A DNA stretch of 46,911 nucleotides, from positions 1 to 46,911 of the forward strand of contig WQVC01000008.1 in NCBI GenBank assembly GCA_009781765.1. The letters run 5' to 3'. A model generated the notes under the pieces. That model did no database searches. It was given only the letters and a program-made list of their open reading frames with translations, and was not told the origin of the DNA. Below, piece by piece: positions 24,018 through 32,915 of this stretch. Positions within the stretch are counted from its first letter, which is position 1; every line of letters begins with the position of its first letter. The stretch is from Defluviitaleaceae bacterium (lineage in GTDB: Bacteria > Bacillota > Clostridia > Lachnospirales > WQUN01). The translations under genes were made by a program, and so were the position numbers.

Positions 24018-25523
24018 ATGACTTTTCTTAAAAAAATGTACACGATAATTTTCGACGACTTCCGATGGAAATTGATTGCGCTTGTTGCGGCGGGTGCTAT
24101 TTGGTTTGCGGGAATGAATATGAGCGACCCGCCGGAAAATTATACCCTGCGTATGCGGTTACAGCTTGCAAACATGGAAATAATGACACGTGAAGGCATT
24201 GTTATAGTCAACGAGGACGATTTACGGGAAATTGACGTAAGCATTTTAGTGCGCGGGCTTCGCAGCGATATTTCGTATTTGCAAAGCGTTGACCCGGAAC
24301 GCCTTGCGGAATTTATCGACGTAAGCGTGGATTTTCGGGCGATTGACGGAACGGCGGTTGTTGCCGCCGGAGGCATTTCAACGCAAACGCTTCGGGTTTC
24401 AACAAGTTTGAAACCCGGCTTCGAGCAAATTTCCGTTAATCCGCAGCTTGTTGACGTTGAGCTTGATATGGTGCTTGAACGGAGCTTCTCCATCCAAACC
24501 GTGCAGGCGGGCGAGATTTTACACGGGTTTGAGCTGCATCAAATTCGCCTTCGAAACGAAACCGTGCGCATTCGCGGCGCGCGAACCGACGTGCAGGCGG
24601 TATCGCGAGTTGAGGCATCGGTTGATGTAACCGGCGTTCACGGCGAAGCGGAGCAAATTGTGCCGATTACAGTATTCGATTCATACGGTCGCGACATGAC
24701 AAGCCGCGTTCGACTGAATGTTGTTGAAACAGTGGCGGCTATACACATTTGGCAGGTTCGCCGCGCAGATATTTCTTTGCGCGGAGCGGGTGCGGTTGCG
24801 CCGGGCTTTGCTGTTGCCGGAATTTCCGGCGATGTGCAGGGCGTATACGTAGTCGGTTCTGCCGACGCCCTGAGTGATTTCAGCACCGTTGACATCGACG
24901 TTGACCTCACCGGCGCGAACGCCAACATCACGCAATCGCTTCAAATATCGGACTGGCTGCCGAGCGACGTACAACTTCGCCGATACGAACAAAACGCAAT
25001 AGCCGTAACCGCCCGCATTGAGCCGATTGAGGAGCGCGTTTTCACCGTGCCGCACGGAAATATTCGCACACGCGGAGTTGTTGGGCTGTACCAACTTGTT
25101 GACGAAGCACCCGTTCGAATTGTCGTAAGCGGGCCGCGCTCGCTTATTGCGGCTCTTAACGTGTCGCAAATTTTACCGGAATTCGACTTGCGCGGTTTGC
25201 CTATCGGGGTGCGCTCCGTTCAATTGCGGGTGGACTTGCCTCCGGGGCTGTCTCTCGTTGGCGCACCGCCGACTCTTCTTGTGCAAATTCACGAGCCGGT
25301 TGTAAGCATTCCCGACCCGGACGACGAAGACGAACCCGACGAACCCGAACCTTACTTACCGACGCCGTTGCCGACTCCGTTACCCCCCGACGACATCAAT
25401 GACGTCAACGACTTTAACGACATCAACGACATCAATGGCGACGACTACGAGCCGACCCCGGAAGAGGACGCCGAAAACGACGACGAATACGAAGAGGGCG
25501 AACCTCCGGTATATATCAATTAA
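24018..25523 (+). CDS. YbbR-domain protein (CdaR-like)
   Basis: A 501-residue protein: N-terminal cytoplasmic tail and one membrane segment (about 17-35, WKLIALVAAGAIWFAGMN), then several YbbR-type extracytoplasmic beta domains (conserved VSGPRSLIAALN, ILPEFDLRGLPIG, VELDMVLERSF, ISLRGAGAVAPGFAV) and an acidic Asp/Asn/Pro-rich tail (from about 430). In Firmicutes YbbR (CdaR) modulates the diadenylate cyclase CdaA; no cdaA gene is in this window, so that partner is inferred. The ATG at 24018 has GAGGTG upstream and begins at the conserved WKLIAL region; the frame is open further upstream but that part is repeat and leader. LiaF-like gene follows. Confidence 0.82.
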   Translation: MTFLKKMYTIIFDDFRWKLIALVAAGAIWFAGMNMSDPPENYTLRMRLQLANMEIMTREGIVIVNEDDLREIDVSILVRGLRSDISYLQSVDPERLAEFIDVSVDFRAIDGTAVVAAGGISTQTLRVSTSLKPGFEQISVNPQLVDVELDMVLERSFSIQTVQAGEILHGFELHQIRLRNETVRIRGARTDVQAVSRVEASVDVTGVHGEAEQIVPITVFDSYGRDMTSRVRLNVVETVAAIHIWQVRRADISLRGAGAVAPGFAVAGISGDVQGVYVVGSADALSDFSTVDIDVDLTGANANITQSLQISDWLPSDVQLRRYEQNAIAVTARIEPIEERVFTVPHGNIRTRGVVGLYQLVDEAPVRIVVSGPRSLIAALNVSQILPEFDLRGLPIGVRSVQLRVDLPPGLSLVGAPPTLLVQIHEPVVSIPDPDDEDEPDEPEPYLPTPLPTPLPPDDINDVNDFNDINDINGDDYEPTPEEDAENDDEYEEGEPPVYIN

Positions 25524-25525
25524 AT

Positions 25526-25583
25526 ACGCGAATCAGGGGTAGAAAATAACACCTCGCCTATATTCTGAACGCTTGATTCGCTT
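25526..25583. mobile_element. Short family B derivative
   Basis: A 58-bp element with family-B termini (ACGCGAATCA ... TTGATTCGC) and most of the interior missing. TAAAT flanks it on both sides (25521-25525, 25584-25588), a target duplication. It follows the ybbR-like stop directly. Confidence 0.7.
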
Positions 25584-25607
25584 TAAATTTTGAAGGGATG
25601 CGAAAAA

Positions 25608-26285
25608 ATGGGAAAATCAAATGTTTTGAAAGTTTTATTGGGACTGTATCTTGTTGCGGCGGCGGCTCTGGTTATTGCGAATGCGTATTTCGAGTTCTTT
25701 GGGTTTTGGCAGCTTTTAGCACTGCTTGCGCTTGTTCCGGCGGTTGTGTCGGGCATTTTGTATCGTAATTTCGGCGGAGTTTTTCTGCCTCTCGCGCTGT
25801 TGTTAATCGTGTTTTCCGAGCCGCTCGGCATACCGATTTCGCCGTTTCCGATTATTGCAGCGGGCGTTTTATTGACGATTGCGTTTTCAATAATGTTTCC
25901 CGGGCGTTGGCGCAAGGCTAAAATCGGCGACATCGGCGGCGTAAGCGGCGACGAATTGACATGCTCGGTAGCTTTCGGCGCGACAGCAAAGCATTTTCAG
26001 GGCGAAAATGTTTCGCAAATGTCAATCGACTGCAATTTCGGCTCGGTTGAAGCGCGTTTTGATGAAGTCACTCTTGACCCCAACGGCGCGATTTTGAATG
26101 TTTCGGTAAATTTCGGCGGGCTTGACCTGTATATTCCTCGCGATTGGAACGTTGTAAACGAACTCTCGGTTGCCGTGGGCGGAGCGGACGAAAGCGGCAA
26201 ATGCACCGCAACAAGCGAGTCACCCACGCTCAAAATTATCGGAAACGTAGCTTTCGGCGGCGTGGATATTCATTATGCTAAATAA
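25608..26285 (+). CDS. LiaF-like membrane protein
   Basis: A 225-residue protein. The N-terminal ~95 residues form four hydrophobic segments (VLLGLYLVAAAALVI, LLALLALVPAVVSG, GGVFLPLALLLIVF, IIAAGVLLTIAFSI). The C-terminal ~110 residues are the beta-helical domain of LiaF/cell-wall-active-antibiotics-response proteins: repeated glycine-aromatic steps CSVAFGATAKHF, IDCNFGSVEARF, VSVNFGGLDLYIP, NVAFGGVDIHY. LiaF proteins act with LiaRS sensors in cell-envelope stress; no liaRS is adjacent, although two envelope-type two-component systems lie in the window. The ATG at 25608 is chosen over TTG 25590. It overlaps the next gene by 11 nt. Confidence 0.8.
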   Translation: MGKSNVLKVLLGLYLVAAAALVIANAYFEFFGFWQLLALLALVPAVVSGILYRNFGGVFLPLALLLIVFSEPLGIPISPFPIIAAGVLLTIAFSIMFPGRWRKAKIGDIGGVSGDELTCSVAFGATAKHFQGENVSQMSIDCNFGSVEARFDEVTLDPNGAILNVSVNFGGLDLYIPRDWNVVNELSVAVGGADESGKCTATSESPTLKIIGNVAFGGVDIHYAK

Positions 26286-28488
26286 CGCGCGCGAAAAATT
26301 ATTAACCCTCGAAAAGCCCGGTCGATATACCGGCGGCGAGGTTAATGCAGTTACAAAAAAAATTTCGCCGGATATAACGCGCTTTGCGTTTTGCTTTCCG
26401 GATGTGTACGAAATCGGCATGAGCCATTTAGGTTTGCAGATTTTGTACTTTTTTTTGAATCGCCGCGAGGACGTTTTTTGCGAGCGCGCATTTATGCCGT
26501 GGCCGGACATGGCCGAGCTTTTGCGCACAGAAAACGCTCCGCTTTTCGCGTTGGAATCCGGCGACGCGCTCGGCGAATTTGATTTTTTGGGGTTCACCCT
26601 GCAATATGAAATGAGTTATACGAATGTACTCGCCATGCTCGATTTGGCGGGCATCCCGCTGAAATCCGCCGAACGCGGCGACAACTTTCCAATCATTTGC
26701 GCCGGCGGCCCTTGCGCCGTAAACCCCGAGCCGATGGCGGAGTTTATTGATTTTTTCTATATTGGCGACGGCGAAGCCGGTTTGGATAAAATCATGGATG
26801 TGCGCCAAGCGCACAATGAACACCGGGAGCATGTGTCGGCGGCGGCGCGTACCCTCGAAGCCGGAAAGAGCTTCGGAAGCCGGGGGCATATGTCGGCGGC
26901 AGCACGTACCCTCGAAGCCGGAAAGAGCTTCGAGAGCCGGGAGCATATGTCGGCGGCGGCGCGTACCCTCGAAGCCGGAAAGAGCTTCGGAAGCCGGAAG
27001 CATATATCGGCAGCGGCACATTCCCTCGAAGCCGGAAAGAGCTTCGAGAGCCGGGAGCATGTGTCGGCAGCGGCACATTCCCTCGAAGCCGGAAAGAGCT
27101 TCGGAAGCTCCGGAGGCAAGCTCGCATTCCTGCGTGAAATTTCGACAATACCCGGCGTGTACGTGCCGGCACTTTACGACGTCGCATATAACAACGACGG
27201 CACAATTGCAAAGTTTGCACCGAAACCGGAAACCGTGCGAAGCACGGTTTCCGATGAAGGGGTCAAGGGGACATTGTCCCCTTGCGGGGGTGCGGGGGCG
27301 GAGTCCCCGCAAGCGTCGTCGTCCGTCGAGACGAAGCTACCGCAAACCTTCATCACACGTGCGCATATTCCCAAATTGGAATTTTTTCCGGATAAGCTGA
27401 TTGTGCCGCTTGTTGAGGCAACTCACGCGCGGGCGGTTGTTGAAATTGCGAGAGGATGCGGGCGGGGTTGTCGGTTTTGTCAGGCGGGGTTTATTTGTCG
27501 TCCGGTGCGCGAGCGCGGCGTTGACGAGCTTCTGGCGCAAGCGGAAAAAATTCTTAATGCAACGGGATATGAAGAAATTTCGTTGCTTTCGCTGTCTGCG
27601 TGCGATTACAGGAATTTTGAGGAGCTTGTTGACGGATTGTTGGAAATTTGCGCACGAAAGCGCGTGAATATTTCGTTGCCGTCTACGCGGCTTGACGCGC
27701 TGCATGTTATTTCGAAAATAAAAACGTTGCGCACAAATTCGCTTACTGTCGCGCCGGAAGCGGGTTCGCAGCGGCTTCGCGACGCAATAAAAAAAGGGCT
27801 GACCGAGGATGAAATTTTGGACGGCTGTTTTCGCGCGTACAAGGCGGGGTTTGACAAAATCAAGCTGTATTTTATGGGCGGTTTGCCCGGCGAAAGCGAC
27901 GCGGACGCCTTTGCGGCGGTTGAGCTTTGCGAAAAAATCGTGGAAAAATATTACGAGCTTCCGTATGAAGAGCGCAAGCGTCCGGTTTCCGTAAGCGTAA
28001 GTACGTCGTGCTTTGTGCCTAAGCCGTTTACGCCGTTCCAGTGGGCGGCGCAGGAATCGCCGGAGGAATTTTCGCGCCGTCAACGCGAGGCGAAAGCGGC
28101 TGTGCGCAAGCGGCAAATTTCGTATCGCTATCACGATGCGAAAACCGCACACATCGAAGGCATTTTGGCTCGCGGCGACCGTCGGCTTGCATCGGCAATT
28201 GAAGCGGCGTATCGCGCCGGCGCGATGTTCGACGGCTGGACAGAGCATTTTCGCTACGAAACATGGCTTGCGGCGTTCGAACAAACCGGCATCGACCCGG
28301 CATTTTACACCCGCGAACGCGGCGCGGACGAAATTTTGCCGTGGAGCTTCATCGACATGGGGCTGAAAAATGATTTTCTGCGGCGCGAGTGGGAGCGGGC
28401 GAAGGACGTGCTTGCAACGGCGGAGTTTCCGGCGAACTCACCCGAGAAATCCGCTCAGGCCTCGTCGGAAGGAGTTCCAAACACATGA
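26275..28488 (+). CDS. Radical SAM protein (TIGR03960 type) with repeat insertions
   Basis: A 737-residue protein of the B12-binding-like/radical SAM family near TIGR03960. N-terminal part: RYTGGEVNAV, FCFPDVYEIGMSHLGLQIL, ICAGGPCAVNPEPMAEFIDFF, GDGEAG. The radical SAM core has the cluster motif EIARGCGRGCRFCQAG and continues with RPVRERGVDELL, SLSACDYRNFEEL, SLPSTRLDAL and TVAPEAGSQRLR. The family usually has about 600 residues. Two insertions account for the excess: five 19-residue tandem repeats (185-279) and a family-A hairpin block (about 320-345), separated by the ordinary family sequence REISTIPGVYVPALYDVAYN. Both keep the frame. The DUF2344 partner gene commonly found next to it is absent. 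Substrate unknown. Confidence 0.85.
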   Translation: MLNNAREKLLTLEKPGRYTGGEVNAVTKKISPDITRFAFCFPDVYEIGMSHLGLQILYFFLNRREDVFCERAFMPWPDMAELLRTENAPLFALESGDALGEFDFLGFTLQYEMSYTNVLAMLDLAGIPLKSAERGDNFPIICAGGPCAVNPEPMAEFIDFFYIGDGEAGLDKIMDVRQAHNEHREHVSAAARTLEAGKSFGSRGHMSAAARTLEAGKSFESREHMSAAARTLEAGKSFGSRKHISAAAHSLEAGKSFESREHVSAAAHSLEAGKSFGSSGGKLAFLREISTIPGVYVPALYDVAYNNDGTIAKFAPKPETVRSTVSDEGVKGTLSPCGGAGAESPQASSSVETKLPQTFITRAHIPKLEFFPDKLIVPLVEATHARAVVEIARGCGRGCRFCQAGFICRPVRERGVDELLAQAEKILNATGYEEISLLSLSACDYRNFEELVDGLLEICARKRVNISLPSTRLDALHVISKIKTLRTNSLTVAPEAGSQRLRDAIKKGLTEDEILDGCFRAYKAGFDKIKLYFMGGLPGESDADAFAAVELCEKIVEKYYELPYEERKRPVSVSVSTSCFVPKPFTPFQWAAQESPEEFSRRQREAKAAVRKRQISYRYHDAKTAHIEGILARGDRRLASAIEAAYRAGAMFDGWTEHFRYETWLAAFEQTGIDPAFYTRERGADEILPWSFIDMGLKNDFLRREWERAKDVLATAEFPANSPEKSAQASSEGVPNT
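26827..27112 (+). repeat. Five 57-bp tandem repeats (family D) in the radical SAM gene
   Basis: Unit of exactly 57 bp starting at about 26830, 26887, 26944, 27001 and 27058, coding a 19-residue unit of the type EHVSAAARTLEAGKSFGSR. Copies 4 and 5 contain TTCCCTCGAAGCCGGA (27021 and 27078), the same 16-mer that occurs in carB. Confidence 0.9.
27231..27310 (+). repeat. Family A hairpin block inside a coding region, copy A8
   Basis: ACCGTGCGAAGCACGGT, AAGGGGTCAAGGGGACATTG (a stem with TGTCCCCTT) and CGGGGGCGGAGTCCCCG. It matches the last two modules of A4 (15750-15805), but lies in frame in the radical SAM gene. Confidence 0.8.
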
Positions 28489-29429
28489 GCGACATTTTTT
28501 TTGCCCGCACAATTGAGCTTTTTGCAGAATTCGCGAGCGTTGACGCGATTTTGCTCGGCGGGTCGTTGGCGGGCGATTTTTCGGATGACGATTCGGATTT
28601 CGACATATATGTAACGCGAATCAAGGGCAGGAAATAACGCCTCGCCTATGCCTTGTAAACGGCTCGCTCGTTGTCTTTTTTTCGGGAAAAGCATCCGAAA
28701 AAAAGACCGGTCGCTCGCCACAAGGCATTTCGGCGGGGCGTTATTCTGAACTCTTGATTCGCGTATGTATATTTGAACGGCGAATTAACGGCGGCGGAAC
28801 GCGACGCCGTTTTTCGCGAAACCTGTCTGCGTGCTGATTTGGAGCGGAATCATTGGGGCGGTTGGTGGGACGATTGCATTCTGAAAAGCGGTCGTCCGAT
28901 GGAAATAAATTATCAGACGCTTGCTTCCGCGCGGGAAAATTTGCAGAATCATTTGCGCCGATTTATTCCGTTGGGCGGTTTTACGACGTGCGTTTGCAAT
29001 ATTGTTTTCGGCGCGAAAATTTTGCACGACCCGCACGAACTTTTTTCCGACATGAGGCGCGAATTTGCCGGCGAGTACCCGGAGGAATTAAGGCGAAACA
29101 TCATTCGCACAAACCGCGAACTTTTAAACGGCATAACGCCGTCGTACTTAAAGCAGCTCGAAACAGCGGTTAAGCGCGATGATATTTTTAAGCTGAACCA
29201 CGTTCGCGTTAGTTTTGCGGCGTCTTATTTCGATATAATTTTCGCGCTTAATCGCCGCTTTCATCCCGGCGAAAAAAAGTTGATTGAAATTTGCTTGCAA
29301 ACCTGCAAAATTTTGCCCCGCGATTTTGAAAGAAATTTGCGCATGTTTTTCGTGATGCAGGGTGAAGACCTTTTGCGCGTCGCGCGGGAGATTATTGCAG
29401 CGTTGGAGGAAATCGAAGAACGTTGGTGA
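28485..29429 (+). pseudogene. Nucleotidyltransferase gene split by a family B element
   Basis: The gene begins at ATG 28485 (overlapping the previous stop, GGAAGGAG upstream) with the Pol-beta-type nucleotidyltransferase motif LLGGSLAGDFSDDDSDFDIYV. Element B3 follows at 28614 and brings a stop codon at 28635-28637. The rest of the gene resumes at 28770 (YLNGELTAAERD...). Deleting B3 plus one copy of the ATGTA target duplication (156 bp) joins DFDIYV to YLNGEL in frame, giving a 263-residue protein. The C-terminal half (LERNHWGGWWDDCI..., ending EEIEERW) is probably the helical substrate part seen in DUF4037-like proteins (uncertain). A TTG at 28773 could in principle start the second part alone, but that would lack the catalytic motif. 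Confidence 0.85.
28614..28764. mobile_element. Family B palindromic MITE-like element, copy B3
   Basis: 151-bp palindrome from ACGCGAATCAAG to CTTGATTCGCGT, flanked by ATGTA on both sides (28609-28613 and 28765-28769). It interrupts the nucleotidyltransferase gene; see there. Confidence 0.92.
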
Positions 29430-29474
29430 AAACCGCAAGCGCGAAAGACCGTTTTCAACTTGACTCACTATAGC

Positions 29475-29573
29475 ATCAAAAAACCGCGCGAAAGCGCGGT
29501 TTTTATCATTTTTGTCGAACTTTTTTTAAAAAGTTCGTGGGGGCTTGGGGGCGAAGCCCCCAAAATCCGCGCA
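29475..29573. repeat. Family A hairpin-array repeat, copy A7
   Basis: Modules AACCGCGCGAAAGCGCGGTT, GAACTTTTTTTAAAAAGTTC and GGGGGCGAAGCCCCC between the convergent nucleotidyltransferase and carB genes. The 29478-29504 stem with A and T runs should terminate both ways. Confidence 0.78.
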
Positions 29574-29578
29574 GAACT

Positions 29579-32500
29579 CTACCTCGCGTGATACTCCTGC
29601 AAGCTCTTAACCGCCGACGGCTGTTTGCTGCGTTGGCGAACGGCTTTTAATACCGAGGATACCATTTCCGGGGTGGTGAACATGGGAATCGACTTGCGAA
29701 TTGCGGCGCGACGAATATTCGGACCCATGCTTTCCTTGTTGTAAATCGAGCCGCCGGGCGTATTTACAACCATGTTAATTGTGCCGTCCATGATTAAATC
29801 GGCGATGGGCTGGTTTGCTTCCATGTCGAGGAGTTCGCAAATCGGGCGGGACGGAATGCCGACGGCTTCGAGTTTCTTGTGCGTGTTTTCGGTGGCAATT
29901 AAGCCGAATCCGAGCCGCTGCAACTCGCGGGCGATTATCGGCAGGTCTCCGTAATATGTCTCGGAGAACGAAATCAGCACCGTTCCGACCTTGGGAATCG
30001 GGCACTTCGCGCCTTCCTGCGCCAAGGCAAATGCCGCCTCAAAACTGTTTGCCATGCCCAAAACTTCGCCGGTGGAACGCATTTCCGGCCCCAAAACAGG
30101 GTCAACTTCGTGGAACATGTTGAAGGGAAAAACGGATTCCTTCACGCCGAAATAATCGACTTTTGCGGGCTTGAGGGTTGTGAGGTCGATGTCGTTTTCT
30201 TTGAGCATTACTTTCATCGCGAGCTTTGCCATTTGAATGTTGCACACTTTTGAAACAAGCGGCACGGTGCGCGATGCTCGCGGGTTCGCCTCGATTACAT
30301 AAACTTTGCCGGTTTTCGCCTCAATTGCGTACTGAATATTCATCAGACCGATAACGCCCAGTTCGTGGGCGATTTTTTGCGAGTAGTTGTGAATTGTGGC
30401 TTCGGCGTCGGCGGGAATGGAATGGTGAGGAATTGTGCAGCCGCTGTCGCCGGAGTGAATGCCGGTATATTCGATATGCTCGATAATTGCCGGCACGAAT
30501 ACGTTATGCCCGTCGGAAACGGCGTCGGCTTCGCATTCGAGTGCGCGTTCGAGAAAGCGGTCAATTAAAATCGGTTCCGGTTCGTCAACGCCGGCATTTT
30601 TAATTGCCTGTTCCATATAGGCCTTGAGCGCGTCGAGGTTGTACACAATTGCCATTCCCGCGCCGCCCAAAACATACGACGGCCGCACAATAAGCGGAAA
30701 TCCGATATCTTTTGCTACGGCAACGGCTTCTTCAACCGTTTTTGCCATGCCGGATTCGGGCATGGGGATATCTAATTTTTCCATCATTTCGCGAAAGAGG
30801 TCGCGGTCTTCGGCGGTTGCGATAACTTCCGGCGGCGTACCGAGAATCGGAACGCCCAGTTCCTGCAATTGTTGCGCGATGTTAAGCGGCGTTTGCCCGC
30901 CGAACTGCACAACAACGCCCATCGGATTTTCATACTTCACGATGGCGAGAACATCTTCGACGGTAAGCGGCTCGAAATAAAGCCTGTCGGCGGTGTCATA
31001 ATCGGTGGAAACGGTTGAGGGGTTGCAGTTGACCATAACCGTTTCGAAGCCCAAATCGCGCAGGGCGAATGTCGCATGAACGCAGCAATAATCGAACTCG
31101 ATGCCTTGCCCGATGCGGTTCGGGCCGCCCCCGAGAATCATCGCTTTTTTCGGATTCGCATTTGCGGGGCGGGGGAGAGGATTTTGCGCAAGATATGTTG
31201 AAAAATAATAATATTCGTTGTCCGCGCCGGAAACCTGAATCGCCTCGAACCCCTTCGCAATGAGAGTTTCGCGCTGTTTTGCAATGTCCGTTTCCGGCAA
31301 ATACAAAAGCCACGCGATATATTTATCGGAAAATCCGTCGCGTTTCGCTTTTAACATCAGCTCGTCCGGCAGAACCTTGCCGGCGGGGGGATTTTTTGCG
31401 GGTTTGAAGGCAGTATCCGGCTTCGAGGGAACGCTTGCGCCGCGTGATTTGCCTCCGGTGCTGCTGCCGCACGGTAAGGGTTTTGTACGGTATTGCAAAA
31501 TTTCTTCTTCGATGTCAACGAGTTCTTTAATCGCGCCGAGGAAAAACGGCTTGATTTTCGTGCGGGCAAAAAGCTCGTCTACCGTTACGCCCTTGCGAAG
31601 CAGCTCGTATATAATGAACATTCGTTCGCTGTTCGGGCGTTCGAGTTTTTCGAAAAGCTCGTCCTTCGTGAGAAAATTAAAATCTTTGGCGAAGCCGAAC
31701 CCGCTTCGTCCGGTTTCGAGAGAACGCACGGCTTTTTGAATGGCTTCCTTGAAACTTTTGCCGATGCTCATAACTTCGCCGACGGCTTTCATTTGCGTAC
31801 CGAGAGCATCTTGCGCGCCGGGGAATTTTTCAAACGCCCAACGCGGGAATTTCACGACAGTGTAATCGCCGGAAAATTGGTATTTGTCGAGCGTACCGTA
31901 CTTGTAATGCGGCAGGTCGGCGAGGGTTAAGCCGGCGGCAAGCAGCGCGGAAACTCGCGCAATCGGGAAGCCGGTCGCCTTAGACGCAAGCGCGGACGAC
32001 CGCGACGTGCGCGGATTTATTTCGATGATAACGATGCGACCGTCTTTGGGATTGTAGGCAAACTGGCAGTTACAGCCGCCGATTACGCCGACTTTTCGCA
32101 CAACTTTAAACGCCGCGTCTTCGAGCCGCGCCTTGACTTCGTCGGCAACATTAAGCATCGGCGCAACGCAAATCGAATCGCCGGTATGAACGCCCATCGG
32201 GTCAACATTTTCGATGAAGCAGATGGCGATGCATTTATCGGTGCTGTCGCGCACGACTTCGACTTCGAGTTCTTCCCACCCGAGCACACTTTCTTCAATC
32301 AGCACTTGGTTGATAATTGATGCATTTATTCCGCGCGATGCGATTTCGCGAAGCTCCGCCTCGCTGTAGCAGATTCCGCCGCCCGCGCCGCCCATTGTAT
32401 ACGCCGGCCGCACAACGCAGGGATAACCGAGTTCTTTTGCGATATTTACGGCTTCATCCACCGAATATGCCGGCGACGATTTTGCCATTTCGATGTTCAG

Positions 32501-32914
32501 CTCTTCCATCATTGCTTTAAACGCGATTCTGTCTTCGCCGCGCTCGATTGCGCCCAAGTTTACGCCGATAACTTCTACGTTGTATTGCGCAAAAACGCCG
32601 GCTTTTTCAAGCTCCATCGCGAGATTTAACGCCGTTTGACCTCCGCAATTCGGCAGCAACGCACACGGGCGTTCTTTGTCGATAATCTCCGTCAGCCGCG
32701 CCCGATTAAGCGGCTCGATATACGTAACGTGGGCTGTTTCGGGGTCGGTCATAATTGTGGCGGGGTTCGAGTTTACAAGAACCACCGTGTATCCCAGACC
32801 TTTTAACGCCTGACACGCCTGCGTTCCCGAGTAGTCGAACTCGCACGCTTGCCCGATTACAATAGGACCCGAGCCGATAATCAGAATTTTTTTGATGTCT
32901 TTTCTTTGTGGCAT
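29579..32914 (-). CDS. carB: Carbamoyl-phosphate synthase large subunit
   Basis: A 1111-residue enzyme that makes carbamoyl phosphate for arginine and pyrimidine synthesis with CarA (not in the window). Two homologous synthetase halves are seen: IGSGPIVIGQACEFDYSGTQ then RPAYTMGGAGGG, and GGGPNRIGQGIEFDYCCVHA then RPSYVLGGAGM. The allosteric MGS-like domain closes the protein (ISFSETYYGDLPIIARELQR ... IRRAAIRKSIPMFTTPEM). The usual length is about 1070; the excess is an insertion of about 35-40 residues (about 475-514) in the oligomerisation region, between EEILQYRTK and LPDELMLKAKRDGFSD, carrying a family-D element. GGAGG precedes the ATG. Its ornithine-pathway link to the arg operon at 36.7-42.8 kb is functional, not an operon. 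Confidence 0.96.
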   Translation of the reverse strand: MPQRKDIKKILIIGSGPIVIGQACEFDYSGTQACQALKGLGYTVVLVNSNPATIMTDPETAHVTYIEPLNRARLTEIIDKERPCALLPNCGGQTALNLAMELEKAGVFAQYNVEVIGVNLGAIERGEDRIAFKAMMEELNIEMAKSSPAYSVDEAVNIAKELGYPCVVRPAYTMGGAGGGICYSEAELREIASRGINASIINQVLIEESVLGWEELEVEVVRDSTDKCIAICFIENVDPMGVHTGDSICVAPMLNVADEVKARLEDAAFKVVRKVGVIGGCNCQFAYNPKDGRIVIIEINPRTSRSSALASKATGFPIARVSALLAAGLTLADLPHYKYGTLDKYQFSGDYTVVKFPRWAFEKFPGAQDALGTQMKAVGEVMSIGKSFKEAIQKAVRSLETGRSGFGFAKDFNFLTKDELFEKLERPNSERMFIIYELLRKGVTVDELFARTKIKPFFLGAIKELVDIEEEILQYRTKPLPCGSSTGGKSRGASVPSKPDTAFKPAKNPPAGKVLPDELMLKAKRDGFSDKYIAWLLYLPETDIAKQRETLIAKGFEAIQVSGADNEYYYFSTYLAQNPLPRPANANPKKAMILGGGPNRIGQGIEFDYCCVHATFALRDLGFETVMVNCNPSTVSTDYDTADRLYFEPLTVEDVLAIVKYENPMGVVVQFGGQTPLNIAQQLQELGVPILGTPPEVIATAEDRDLFREMMEKLDIPMPESGMAKTVEEAVAVAKDIGFPLIVRPSYVLGGAGMAIVYNLDALKAYMEQAIKNAGVDEPEPILIDRFLERALECEADAVSDGHNVFVPAIIEHIEYTGIHSGDSGCTIPHHSIPADAEATIHNYSQKIAHELGVIGLMNIQYAIEAKTGKVYVIEANPRASRTVPLVSKVCNIQMAKLAMKVMLKENDIDLTTLKPAKVDYFGVKESVFPFNMFHEVDPVLGPEMRSTGEVLGMANSFEAAFALAQEGAKCPIPKVGTVLISFSETYYGDLPIIARELQRLGFGLIATENTHKKLEAVGIPSRPICELLDMEANQPIADLIMDGTINMVVNTPGGSIYNKESMGPNIRRAAIRKSIPMFTTPEMVSSVLKAVRQRSKQPSAVKSLQEYHAR
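31370..31490 (-). repeat. Family D in-frame insertion in carB
   Basis: The minus strand carries TTCCCTCGAAGCCGGA (31431-31416), identical to the core in the radical SAM repeats, and CCGGAGGCAA as in the sequence just after those repeats. It is read here as PSKPDTAF, a different frame from LEAGKSF in the radical SAM protein. Confidence 0.7.
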
Positions 32915-32915
32915 A

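Noticed and set aside
26827-27112. CRISPR array
   Set aside because: The 57-bp units are contiguous, without spacers, and coding.
26428-27312. 294-residue minus-strand frame over the radical SAM repeats
   Set aside because: It is created by the repeat period, which is a multiple of three; the plus strand has the conserved family motifs.
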